Source: Actinacidiphila sp. DG2A-62
Lineage (GTDB): Bacteria > Actinomycetota > Actinomycetes > Streptomycetales > Streptomycetaceae
Length of the DNA stretch: 64,000 nucleotides
Direction: 5' to 3'
NCBI RefSeq assembly: GCF_035825295.1
Contig: NZ_JAYMGI010000002.1
Location: forward strand, 5,695,501-5,759,500
The notes under the pieces were generated by a model. The model worked only from the letters and a program-made list of their open reading frames with translations, was not told where the DNA came from and did no database searches. The first letter of the stretch is position 1, and every line of letters starts with the position of its first letter. The translations under genes and the position numbers were made by a program. Positions 41,362 to 49,690 of the stretch are shown here, in pieces.

Positions 41362-43458
41362 TCACCCCACCGCGACGTCCACGCAGGTCGCGCCGCGCAC
41401 CGTGCCGTCCGGGCCGAGGGCGAACAGGTGCAGGCGGGCGGCCGACACCCCCTCGGGCAGGGACTCGGCGACGTGCACCGGCTCGCTCAGCCGGTACGGC
41501 TCGACGGTGACCGCCGCCGCCGCGCTCCCCGACAGGTCGGCGCCGCCCGGGAGTTCGCCCCCGCGCCCGCCGACCGTGATCCCACCGGGGTGGCCCATCA
41601 CCGGCCCCCACACCGCCGCCACCGCGAACCGCTCGGGCCGCGGGCCGTGGTAGGAGATCCGTACGTCGAACGCCGCCTTGCGGTCCGCGCCGACCACCAG
41701 ATCCCGCCCGGGCGCGGCCGGTTCGAGGTCGACGACCAGCACGGTGTCGGCGTGCGCGTGGGCCGCGGGGTTGCCGCCGTCGTCCTTGCGCGAGCGGTCG
41801 AAGGCGTAGACGCCGGCCATCTCGTGCTCGACGTCGTACAGTTCGGTCCACACGTAGCCCGAGAGCAGGTCGTGGCGGCGCAGTTCGGCGGTCTGCCAGC
41901 GCTGGTTCCAGCCGCGCTCGACGCTGGTCTTCCCGCCGCCGTACTCGCTGTTGAGGTGCGGGAGTTCGGGGACGGTGCCGCCGTCGGCCATCAGCCGCTT
42001 GCGGACCACGGTGCCGCCGCCGAGGCCGACCGGGAAGTCGGTGGCGTCCCGGTCGAGCAGCGCGCGGACCTTCGCCGACCAGCCGGCCGGCGTCTCGTCG
42101 TAGACGTGCCAGTCCACCAGGTCGGTGGCCACGTGCGTCCAGCCGGAGTTGTCGGCCACCGGGCGCGTGTCGTCCAGCTCCTTGAGCAGGTCGTACGCCC
42201 GCCGGACCGCGGCCTGCTTGGCCTCGTCGCCGGGGACGTCCCAGTCCAGCCCCCACTCCTCGTTGTACAGGCCCCAGACGACGACGCTGGGGTGGTTGCC
42301 GTCGCGGGCGACCATCGGCGCGATCTGCGCCTCGAAGCGCGCCGCGGCCCGCTCGCCGAAGGTGCCGGTGCTGGCCGGCTCCGCCCACACCAGCATGCCC
42401 AGCCGGTCGGCGTGGTGCAGGAACCGCGGGTCCTCCAGCTTCAGGTGCTTGCGCACCACATTGAACCCGGCCTCGCGGGCGAGCTCCAGGTCGGTGACGA
42501 ACGCCTGGTCGTCCGGTGCGGTCAGCCCGGTGCGCGGCCAGTAACCCTGGTCCAACACCCCGCGCACGTACAGGCGTTCGCCGTTGAGCAGCAGCCGGTC
42601 GCCGTCCGTCTCGATCCGCCGCAGACCGGTCGAGCAGCCGACCTGGTCGGAGCCGTCGGCCGAGTCGAGCGTCACCGTCACGCCGTAGAGGTACGGGTCC
42701 GCGGGCGACCACAGCCGCGGCGAGGCGACCGGCAGCACCACGCGCACACTGCCGGCCGGCACGCTCACCGGCTCGCCGCCGACCGCCTGCACGGTCAGCC
42801 GCGCGCCCGCCGCGGCCGGGCCGGCCACCGCGATGTCCGCGACGATCGCGTCGAGCCCTTCGGAGGGCGCCAGCGCGACCGAGGCGATGTGGGTGGCGGG
42901 CCGCGCCTCCAGCCACACCGGCTGCCAGATGCCGCTGGTCGGGGTGAACGCGCAGTCGTCGTAGTCGTCGCGCGGGACGCTGCGCTGCTTGCCGTGCACG
43001 ATCTCCCGCTTGTCGACGGGCGCGTGCACGCGCACCAGCACCGTGCCGTGGTCCCGGCCGGCCAGCGCGTCGGTGATGTCGAAGGCGAACGGCGTGTAGC
43101 CGCCCTCGTGTGCGCCGACCTCGACGCCGTCCACCCACACCGTGGCGTGGTGGTGGACCGCGCCGAAGTGCAGCACCACGCGCAGCCCCCGCCACTCCTC
43201 GGGCACGCTCACCGTGCGCCGGTACCAGCCGTGCTCCAGCCAGTGCGCGCCCACCCCCGACGCCTCGGTCTCCCAGGCGAACGGCACGGTGATCCGCTGC
43301 GGCCACGGCCGCGCCGACAACTCCGCGGGCGTCGCGGTGCCGTGGGGGTCGGCGGCGAACTCCCAGGTGCCGTTGAGGCTCTGCCAGGCGTACGAGCGGT
43401 CGAAGTGCGGGCGGGGATACTCGGGGCGGGGCATGCCGGGCTGCTGGACTGAGGACAC
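41362..43458 (-). CDS. Glycoside hydrolase family 2 protein
   Basis: 698-residue cytoplasmic GH2 enzyme (beta-galactosidase/beta-glucuronidase/beta-mannosidase clan). An N-terminal jelly-roll domain (WQSLNGTWEFAADP; GWYRRTVSVPEEWRGLRVVL; HHHATVWVDGVEVGAHEGGY) is followed by an Ig-like domain and the TIM barrel. The acid/base Glu is in VVWGLYNEEWGLDW and the nucleophile Glu in LPHLNSEYGGGKT. No signal peptide, so the substrate is imported, fitting the ABC genes upstream. GTG 43458 has TTGGAGAA upstream. The exact sugar is not determined by sequence. Confidence 0.92.
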   Translation of the reverse strand: MSSVQQPGMPRPEYPRPHFDRSYAWQSLNGTWEFAADPHGTATPAELSARPWPQRITVPFAWETEASGVGAHWLEHGWYRRTVSVPEEWRGLRVVLHFGAVHHHATVWVDGVEVGAHEGGYTPFAFDITDALAGRDHGTVLVRVHAPVDKREIVHGKQRSVPRDDYDDCAFTPTSGIWQPVWLEARPATHIASVALAPSEGLDAIVADIAVAGPAAAGARLTVQAVGGEPVSVPAGSVRVVLPVASPRLWSPADPYLYGVTVTLDSADGSDQVGCSTGLRRIETDGDRLLLNGERLYVRGVLDQGYWPRTGLTAPDDQAFVTDLELAREAGFNVVRKHLKLEDPRFLHHADRLGMLVWAEPASTGTFGERAAARFEAQIAPMVARDGNHPSVVVWGLYNEEWGLDWDVPGDEAKQAAVRRAYDLLKELDDTRPVADNSGWTHVATDLVDWHVYDETPAGWSAKVRALLDRDATDFPVGLGGGTVVRKRLMADGGTVPELPHLNSEYGGGKTSVERGWNQRWQTAELRRHDLLSGYVWTELYDVEHEMAGVYAFDRSRKDDGGNPAAHAHADTVLVVDLEPAAPGRDLVVGADRKAAFDVRISYHGPRPERFAVAAVWGPVMGHPGGITVGGRGGELPGGADLSGSAAAAVTVEPYRLSEPVHVAESLPEGVSAARLHLFALGPDGTVRGATCVDVAVG

Positions 43459-43528
43459 GTCTTCTCCAAGTGGCGGGTGGTACGGGGGTGGTCGGCGTGC
43501 GGGCGCCGGCGTGCGGGCGGGGGTGCGG

Positions 43529-44431
43529 TCAGCCGGTGGTGCTGCCCTGGAGCGCGCCGCCCCTGAAGTACTTCTCCAGGAACAGGAACAGCACGATCAG
43601 CGGCAGGATCGTCACCAGGCCGCCGGCGATGAGGACCGGGACCAGTTCGGCCTTGGAGCCGGTCTCCGCCGCGTGCGACAGCGAGGACAGGCCGACGGTC
43701 AGCGGGTAGAGCCGGTTGCGGCTGAAGATGATCAGCGGCAGGAAGTAGTTGTTCCAGACCGCCACGACGGTCAGCAGCAGCACGGTGACCAGGCCGGGCA
43801 CGGTCAGCGGCAGCACGATCCGCAGGAAGATCCGGATCTCGCCGGCGCCGTCCATCCGGGCCGCGTCGATCAGGTCGCGCGGCACCGAGGCGTCGATGTA
43901 GGTGCGCATCAGGTAGATGCCGACCGGCGAGACCATGCTCGGCAGGATCATCCCCCACACCGAGTTGACCAGCCCGACCTTGGCGTACACCAGGAACAGC
44001 GGCAGCGCGACGGAGGTGATCGGCACCAGGAGCGTCGACATCACCAGGTAGAACAGCGCGTTGGAGCCGCGGAAGCCGAAGCGCGCGAAGCCGTAGCCGG
44101 CCATCGCCGACAGCAGGGTGGCGCCGATCGCGGCGCTGCCCGCGTACAGCAGCGTGTTGCCGAGCCACTGCAGGTAGACGCCCGCGCCGCTGACGTCGCG
44201 GCCCAGCGCGGACAGGTTCTGGAAGAGGTGGAAGGGGCGGGCGAACCAGAAGCCGGGCGTGCCGTAGACGTTGGCCTGCGTCTTGGTCGCGTTGATCAGC
44301 AGCCACAGCAGCGGCGCCAGGATGAACGCGGCGAACAGCCCGCAGATCAGCGTGACGACGGTGACGGTGCCGCGGCGCAGCCCGTACAGGTGGATCGGCA
44401 CGGTGTCGCTCGTGCGGTCCTTCTTGCTCAT
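43529..44431 (-). CDS. Carbohydrate ABC transporter permease (MalG-like)
   Basis: 300-residue inner-membrane permease of the CUT1 family. Six helices are visible, from VTLICGLFAAFILAPLLWLL to ILPLIVLFLFLEKYF. The cytoplasmic EAA loop that contacts the ATPase is DLIDAARMDGAGEIRIFLRI VLPL. Its start overlaps the stop of the upstream permease by four bases (ATGA), so the two are translationally coupled. No ATPase gene is present in the cluster; a shared MsiK-type ATPase encoded elsewhere is the likely partner. Confidence 0.93.
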   Translation of the reverse strand: MSKKDRTSDTVPIHLYGLRRGTVTVVTLICGLFAAFILAPLLWLLINATKTQANVYGTPGFWFARPFHLFQNLSALGRDVSGAGVYLQWLGNTLLYAGSAAIGATLLSAMAGYGFARFGFRGSNALFYLVMSTLLVPITSVALPLFLVYAKVGLVNSVWGMILPSMVSPVGIYLMRTYIDASVPRDLIDAARMDGAGEIRIFLRIVLPLTVPGLVTVLLLTVVAVWNNYFLPLIIFSRNRLYPLTVGLSSLSHAAETGSKAELVPVLIAGGLVTILPLIVLFLFLEKYFRGGALQGSTTG

Positions 44432-45366
44432 CGGAACTCCCCGGCCCGCTTGCGGATCGCGAACGCGCCCAGCGACAGGGCGCCGATGATCAGCGCCAGG
44501 ACCACGGCGGCCGCCGCCCCCAGGTTGTAGTCGCCGCTGCCGACCGCGGTGTTGTAGACGTACAGGCTCGGGGTGAAGCCGTAGCTCACCGCCTGCGGCT
44601 GGAACGCGGCCAGGATGGACGGTTCGGTGAACAGTTGGAGCGCGCCGACCGTGTTGAGGAAGCACAGCATCACGATCGTCGGCCGGACCATCGGCAGTTT
44701 CAGCCGCAGGATGATCGTGCGCAGCGACGCGCCGTCCATGATCGCGGCCTCGGTCACCTGCTGCGGCAGGGACTTCATCGCGGTGTAGAGGATGGTCACG
44801 TTGTAGCCGGTCCACTCCCACACCACGATCACCACGATCGTCGGCAGGATCAGCTTCGAGGAGAAGAAGTCCACGTGCCCGAACCCGAGGGACTGCGCGA
44901 CCTTCGCGTACGGCCCGAAGTCCGGCAGCAGCAGGAACGACCACATCACGGCGGCCACGACGCCGGGCACCGCGAACGGCATGAAGAACACCGTGCGGAA
45001 GAAGCGGCTGTACTTCACGATGCCGGCGTCGAAGACCGCCGCGAAGAAGAAGGCCAGGGCGATGGTGACCGGGACCTGCACCGCGGTGAAGATCAGCACC
45101 CGGCGCACGCCCTCCCAGAACTGCGCGGAGTGCAGCACCGTGCGGTAGTTGGCCAGGCCCGAGTAGTGGGTGCCGCCGATGAGCTGGGTGGTCTGCAGGC
45201 TGTCGTAGACCGCGTACACCGTCGGCACCAGCATGAACAGCGCCAGGGCCAGCAGGTGCGGGCTGACGAAGACCGCGCCCGGCCACTCGCGGCGGCGCCG
45301 GCGGCGGGGTGCGCGGCGGCTGTCGCGGGTGGCCGCCGGGCCCGGTCGGACGATCGTGTCGGTCAC
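44428..45366 (-). CDS. Carbohydrate ABC transporter permease (MalF-like)
   Basis: 312-residue CUT1-family permease partner. A basic N-terminus (SRRAPRRRRRREWPG) precedes six membrane helices, beginning LLALALFMLVPTVYAVYDSL. The EAA motif is QVTEAAIMDGASLRTIILRL KLPM. GTG 45366 follows the binding-protein stop by five bases with GAGGG overlapping that stop, and its own stop overlaps the next permease start. Member of the operon binding protein, MalF-like, MalG-like, GH2. Confidence 0.93.
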   Translation of the reverse strand: MTDTIVRPGPAATRDSRRAPRRRRRREWPGAVFVSPHLLALALFMLVPTVYAVYDSLQTTQLIGGTHYSGLANYRTVLHSAQFWEGVRRVLIFTAVQVPVTIALAFFFAAVFDAGIVKYSRFFRTVFFMPFAVPGVVAAVMWSFLLLPDFGPYAKVAQSLGFGHVDFFSSKLILPTIVVIVVWEWTGYNVTILYTAMKSLPQQVTEAAIMDGASLRTIILRLKLPMVRPTIVMLCFLNTVGALQLFTEPSILAAFQPQAVSYGFTPSLYVYNTAVGSGDYNLGAAAAVVLALIIGALSLGAFAIRKRAGEFR

Positions 45367-45371
45367 GGTGC

Positions 45372-46781
45372 TCAGCCCTCGGTGACCGTGAAGCCCTGGG
45401 ACTTGGCGTAGTCCACCATCTGGTGCTGGAAGGTCGCGAAAGCCTGCTCCAGGGTGGTGCTGCCCTTGGTCACGCCGGCGAACGCGGTGGTCCACCGGGT
45501 GAGCGCGGCGGTCATGATCGGCGGCCACTGCGCGGGCCGCACGGCGTGGGCGGCGGTGGCGAACACCTTGTTGGGCTGGGAGTCGCCGGAGATCGGCAGG
45601 GTGCGGGCCTGGAAGCTCGGCGAGTCCATCAGCGGCAGATAGCCGGGGAACGCGCCGGCCACGTCGCCGCTGAGGATCTGCCAGGCGTCGGCCGAGCCGC
45701 CGAACCACTTGACGAACTCCGCGGCCTCCTTGGCGTGCGCGGTGCCCTTGATCACCGCGAGGGTCGAACCGCCCCAGTTCCCGGTGGCGTTCTGGCCGGC
45801 CGTGGTCTGCGGCATGGGCGCGGCGCGCCAGGAGCCGATGGTCTTCTTGATGCTGCCCTGCATGCCCACCGGGCCCCAGGCGGGGCTGATCCGGGCGGCG
45901 TTGGCGCCGCTGTCGAGGTTGGACCACTGGGCGGGGGAGAAGTCGGCCGCGGTGGTGACCTCCTTCTTGTCGATCAGGCCCTGCCAGAACCTGGCGAACG
46001 CGGTCTGCGCCGGGCCGGTGAAGTCGATGCCGACGGTGTCGCCGCCGCTGTAGCTGAACGGGAAGGCGCCGTACTGCTGCATCAGCGCGAGCACGTCCTG
46101 CGCGGAGACCGGGTCGAAGTTGGTGATCGCGGCCTTGGGATCGGCCGCGTGCAGCTTGTCGGCCGCCGTGGCGAACTCGGCCCAGGTGGTGGGCACGGCG
46201 ATCTTGTGCGCGGCGAACACCGCGGAGTTGTAGTAGAGCGCCAGCGGGCCGAGGTCGACGGGCATCGCGTACTGCGCCGAGCCCTGCACCACCTGCGACC
46301 AGGCGGCCGGCGCCTCGTCGGCCTTGGCGTCGCCCACGCCGTACGGGGTGAGGTCGACCAGGCTCTTGGTGATCTCGAACGACGGCAGTTCGAAGTACTC
46401 GATCTGCGCCACGTCCGGGGTCCCGGAGTGCGCCTTGAGGGCGTCGCTGAGCTTGGTGTACTCGTCGCCCGCGGCGCCGGCGTTCTCCAGCTTCACGCAG
46501 ATGTCCGGGTGGGTCTGGTTGAACTTCTTGACCACCAGGTCGTAGCCGGCCGACCAGCCCCAGGCGGTGAGCGTGGTCGCGCCCGCGTGGCAGCCGCCGC
46601 CGGTCGCGGCGCTCCCGGTCGCGCCCGGGGCGCTCGCCGCGGGGGTGCCGCTGGTGCCGCCGCAGGCGGCGAGCACGACGCCGGCCAGCGCTGCCGCGGC
46701 GGCGGTCGCCAGTGCGCGGGTGCGCCGCCTGCGGGGGCGGCCGCCTCTGTCTGCGTAGTCCTCGGACATCGTGATCGTCAC
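45372..46781 (-). CDS. Sugar ABC transporter substrate-binding lipoprotein
   Basis: 469-residue extracellular solute-binding lipoprotein (cluster B/CUT1 type). Signal: RPRRRRTRALATAAAAALAG with lipobox VVLAAC near residue 40, then a Gly/Ser/Ala spacer. The binding fold includes LVVKKFNQTHPDICVKLENA, YTKLSDALKAHSGTPDVAQI EYFELP and MPVDLGPLALYYNSAVFAAH KIAVPTTWAEF. GTG 46781 has GGAGGG five bases upstream and is preferred over ATG 46769. First gene of the sugar-uptake operon; its promoter contains two LacI-type operators. Confidence 0.93.
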   Translation of the reverse strand: MTITMSEDYADRGGRPRRRRTRALATAAAAALAGVVLAACGGTSGTPAASAPGATGSAATGGGCHAGATTLTAWGWSAGYDLVVKKFNQTHPDICVKLENAGAAGDEYTKLSDALKAHSGTPDVAQIEYFELPSFEITKSLVDLTPYGVGDAKADEAPAAWSQVVQGSAQYAMPVDLGPLALYYNSAVFAAHKIAVPTTWAEFATAADKLHAADPKAAITNFDPVSAQDVLALMQQYGAFPFSYSGGDTVGIDFTGPAQTAFARFWQGLIDKKEVTTAADFSPAQWSNLDSGANAARISPAWGPVGMQGSIKKTIGSWRAAPMPQTTAGQNATGNWGGSTLAVIKGTAHAKEAAEFVKWFGGSADAWQILSGDVAGAFPGYLPLMDSPSFQARTLPISGDSQPNKVFATAAHAVRPAQWPPIMTAALTRWTTAFAGVTKGSTTLEQAFATFQHQMVDYAKSQGFTVTEG

Positions 46782-46804
46782 CTGAGCCCTCCATCGCGCC
46801 GGAA

Positions 46805-46847
46805 TGCAACGTTGCAAGACGCTAACCTGCGCGTTGCAACGTTGCAA
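46805..46847 (-). promoter_or_regulatory. Sugar-operon promoter with two LacI-type operators
   Basis: Palindromes TGCAACGTTGCA (46805-46816) and TTGCAACGTTGCAA (46834-46847) are centred 30 bp apart, about three helical turns. On the minus strand the -35 TTGCAA lies inside the upstream operator (46842-46847), and a -10 TAGCGT (complement of 46819-46824) follows after exactly 17 bases; the second operator covers the expected start point. This is a textbook repressor layout for the LacI-family protein encoded at 40202. Confidence 0.85.
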
Positions 46848-46962
46848 GACTCCGGATGCAAGGGCCTGGGTCACGGTTGGATCGCGGCGCGGCGGCGGAA
46901 CGGACACGGCGCGGCGCGGTCATCCCGCCCGCGGAAGGGCCCGGCCGCCCGCGGACGGACGA

Positions 46963-46996
46963 CAGCGGCCCGCCGGAGGACTCCGGCGGGCCGCTG
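46963..46996 (-). terminator. Terminator of the GH18 chitinase gene
   Basis: CAGCGGCCCGCCGG (46963-46976) pairs perfectly over 14 bases with 46983-46996 around a six-base loop, 24 bases beyond the chitinase stop. Confidence 0.8.
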
Positions 46997-47020
46997 GGGC
47001 GTTCGGGACCGGCGTCGCGG

Positions 47021-48415
47021 TCAGCGGTGGTGGCGCGGCGGGTTGAGGCCCGTGTGGATCGCGGAGATCAGCTCGCCGTCGGCGGTGTCGCCGTCCAGCG
47101 ACCAGGCCATCGCGCCGCCCAGGTGCGCGGCCCTGATGAACGCGGTCTTCTGGGCGATCACCTGCGGATCGTCGTACGTCCAGAAGTTCGTGCCGTCGTA
47201 GAGCCAGGCGAAGCCGTCCCGCACGTCCCGGTGCACGGTGTAACTCCCGGACTGCGCCAGCGCCTTGAGCGCGTGGTAGTCCTCGTTCCCGGCCTGCCAG
47301 GTGGCCGGCGCGGGGCCGGTGGAGGGCTGGAAGAGGCCGGCCGTGCCGCCGTCGGGCACGCCGGTCCAGCCCTGGCCGTAGAACGGGACGCCCAGCACCA
47401 GTTGGCGGGCGGGCGCTCCGCGGCGCAGCCAGTCGCCGATCGCCTGGGTGTCGCTGAAGTCGTTCGCCACCGGGGTGTCGCGCGGCGCCCGCAGTGCCGA
47501 CTGCTGGTTGGTGGTGGCCTCGTACGGGCCGTGGAAGTCGTAGCCCTGCACGGTGCCGAAGTCGAGGTACCGGAAGATCTTCCGCGCCTCGAAGCCCGCG
47601 TCGATCTTCGCCGGTGCGGCGGGCAGGAAGGCGCTCAGGTCGTAGTGCTTGTGCGTGGTGCGGCCGTACGCGTCCAGCTGCCGGCGGAACTCCGCGGCCA
47701 GCGCCGTGAAGTCCTGCTTGTCCTCGGGACGGTAGACGGTGTCGGTGTCACCGGAGGAGGCCGGCCACTCCCAGTCGATGTCCACGCCGTCGAAGAGGCC
47801 GGCCGCCGAACCCGGGCCGCCCTTGCCGTCCAGCAGCGGCAGGTTGCCCTTGATGAAGATGTCCAGGCAGGAGGCGACGAGTGCCTGGCGCGAGGCGGCC
47901 GTTCGGGCCGCGTCGGAGAAGTGGGTGGACCAGCCCCAGCCGCCGATCGAGATCAGCACCTTCAAGTGCGGGTTCTTCGCCTTGAGTTCGCGCAGCTGGT
48001 TGAAGTTGCCGGCCAGCGGCTGCTCGGCGGTGTCGGCGGTGCCGTCGACGGAGGTCGCGGCGTCCACCGGGTGCTGGTAGTCGGCCCAGGCGTCGCCCTC
48101 GCCGGCCACGTTGGCCTCGAAGCACTTGCCGTCGGCGCCGATGTTGGCGAACGCGTAGTTCAGATGGGTGAGTTTGGCGGCGGTGCCGGACGTCTGGACG
48201 TTCTTCACCTGGTAGTTGCGGCCGTAGATGCCCCACTGGGTGAAGTAACCGACGCTTCGGTACGGCGAGTCGGCCGCGGGACCGTGCGGCGAGTCGTGCG
48301 TGGCGGCGGGGGAGTGCGCCCCCGCGGTGGCGCCGCCTGTGAGGGCGGGCAGGACGGTGGCCACGCAGAGCGCGGCGGCCGTCGCGGCCGTACGGCCGAG
48401 GAGTCTTCGACGCAT
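47021..48415 (-). CDS. Secreted GH18 chitinase
   Basis: 464-residue exported chitinase. Signal peptide: MRRRLLGRTAATAAALCVAT and hydrophobic stretch to about residue 33. The GH18 barrel starts YRSVGYFTQWGIYGRNYQVK; the substrate strand is LKVLISIGGWGWSTHFSDAA and the catalytic DxxDxDxE motif is LFDGVDIDWEWP. TVQGYDFHGPYEA and GGAMAWSLDGDT complete the active site. No carbohydrate-binding module is present, so it is a single-domain enzyme. The promoter is leaderless and contains a DasR-like site, linking it to N-acetylglucosamine control. Confidence 0.95.
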   Translation of the reverse strand: MRRRLLGRTAATAAALCVATVLPALTGGATAGAHSPAATHDSPHGPAADSPYRSVGYFTQWGIYGRNYQVKNVQTSGTAAKLTHLNYAFANIGADGKCFEANVAGEGDAWADYQHPVDAATSVDGTADTAEQPLAGNFNQLRELKAKNPHLKVLISIGGWGWSTHFSDAARTAASRQALVASCLDIFIKGNLPLLDGKGGPGSAAGLFDGVDIDWEWPASSGDTDTVYRPEDKQDFTALAAEFRRQLDAYGRTTHKHYDLSAFLPAAPAKIDAGFEARKIFRYLDFGTVQGYDFHGPYEATTNQQSALRAPRDTPVANDFSDTQAIGDWLRRGAPARQLVLGVPFYGQGWTGVPDGGTAGLFQPSTGPAPATWQAGNEDYHALKALAQSGSYTVHRDVRDGFAWLYDGTNFWTYDDPQVIAQKTAFIRAAHLGGAMAWSLDGDTADGELISAIHTGLNPPRHHR

Positions 48416-48421
48416 GGCCGG

Positions 48422-48450
48422 ACGCTATTGGCCTAGACCAATAGCGTCAA
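48422..48450 (-). promoter_or_regulatory. Leaderless chitinase promoter with DasR-like dre site
   Basis: On the minus strand: -35 TTGACG (complement of 48445-48450), 17-base spacer, -10 TAGCGT (complement of 48422-48427), then six bases to the ATG at 48415. The spacer holds ATTGGTCTAGGCCAAT (48427-48442), 13 of 16 matches to the DasR consensus ACTGGTCTAGACCAGT, inside a perfect 11-bp inverted repeat (48421-48431 with 48438-48448). Repressor binding here would block polymerase directly. Confidence 0.85.
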
Positions 48451-48577
48451 GGGTGAGGGGGCCTGGCGGCCCGGCCGAATCGCCATATACGCGCATCGGC
48501 GTAGACGGCGACCGGCCGGACCTGGCCCCGACGGGTCGGCACCGGCGGCGGAGCGGCCTCGTCCCGCGCCGGCGGCG

Positions 48578-49690
48578 TCAGTCGGTGACGCGCTGGCTGA
48601 GGAACGTCATCCGGGACACCAGGTCCCCCGCGGCCAGCGCGGGCGGGCAGGCCGGCGGCGTGCGGTCCTTCGTACAGGGGGCCGCCGGCACCGCCTTCAG
48701 GGTCACCTGGTCCTGCTGGAGCAGCCGGCCGGTGTCCGGGTCGAGAAGCAGCTTCCAGCGCGTCGTCCCGTCGTCGTGCGCCACCCAGGTCCCCGCGCGC
48801 CCCCGCGCGTCCCTGCCCGGGCCGAGCAGGTCGACCCCGGGCACCGTGGCCAGCACCCGGTAGAGGGCGGCGCGCACCTGTGGGGTCACCGGCGAGATGC
48901 CCAACAAGCCGCCGATCACACGGAAGAGGTCCTGATGCGGCGCCAACTCCTCCAGCCGAGCGCGCAGTTGCGCGGTCCCGGACGGCAGCGTGGCGACCTC
49001 CCGCCAGCTGAACGAGGGGGCGAGGAACGGGCCGTAGGGGACGTTCGGCGACTGCGCCGGCCCGTGCCCCCGCGCGGGGCGGATGACGCCCTGGCCGTGG
49101 CCGATCGCCACCGTGAACTCCGTCTCGGGAGAACCGGGCCGGCGTTCGCGGACGGTCGTCAGCAGCGAGGCGTTCGCGCCGACGGAGGAGCCCCGGGCGT
49201 GCGCGGCCACCGAGCCGAGGAACGCCGAGGCGGCGTTCGCCGCGGCCGGCGGCGGCCCGTCCGCGCCGACCGTGGGCAGCGCGGCCAGTCCGGCGGTGAG
49301 CGCGGCGACGCAGGCCGCGGCGACGATCCAGCGGCGGCTGTCGCCGGTACGCAGCGCGCGGGCGGCGCGGGGGCGCGCGGGGGCGGGGGGCTGCGCGGGC
49401 GCAGGGACCTCGCCGGTTCGCGTCACGCCGGCGAGAGCGGCGGCCTCGTTGCTGCCGACGCCGGCGACCGAACCGGCCTCGCGGACTTCGCCGACCTCGC
49501 GGATCTCCGCGGCCACCGCGACCTCCCGTGCCTCGCGCCCGGCCGCCGCGCGGACCGCCGCCAGCGCCGCGACCACCACCGCGGCGTCCGGCGGCGGGAC
49601 CGCGCGGGCCGCCGCCAGCGCGGCCAACTCGGGCGCGGCCTCGGAGAATCCGTACAGGTCGTCGTCGTGCAGGGTGCCGTTGCCGGTCAT
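48578..49690 (-). CDS. CU044_5270 family membrane protein (sigma-factor partner)
   Basis: 370-residue protein of the actinobacterial CU044_5270 family, function unproven, typically encoded directly after an ECF sigma factor. Residues 1-120 are cytoplasmic and Ala/Val/Glu-rich, then one membrane helix (RRWIVAAACVAALTAGLAAL). The extracytoplasmic part contains FLAPSFSWREVATLPSGTAQ, LRARLEELAPHQDLFRVIGG LLGISPVTPQVRAALYRVLA and GTWVAHDDGTTRWKLLLDPD, with two Cys in APCTKDRTPPACPP. Topology suits a regulator of the sigma factor. Its ATG overlaps the sigma stop (ATGA), so expression is coupled. Confidence 0.85.
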   Translation of the reverse strand: MTGNGTLHDDDLYGFSEAAPELAALAAARAVPPPDAAVVVAALAAVRAAAGREAREVAVAAEIREVGEVREAGSVAGVGSNEAAALAGVTRTGEVPAPAQPPAPARPRAARALRTGDSRRWIVAAACVAALTAGLAALPTVGADGPPPAAANAASAFLGSVAAHARGSSVGANASLLTTVRERRPGSPETEFTVAIGHGQGVIRPARGHGPAQSPNVPYGPFLAPSFSWREVATLPSGTAQLRARLEELAPHQDLFRVIGGLLGISPVTPQVRAALYRVLATVPGVDLLGPGRDARGRAGTWVAHDDGTTRWKLLLDPDTGRLLQQDQVTLKAVPAAPCTKDRTPPACPPALAAGDLVSRMTFLSQRVTD

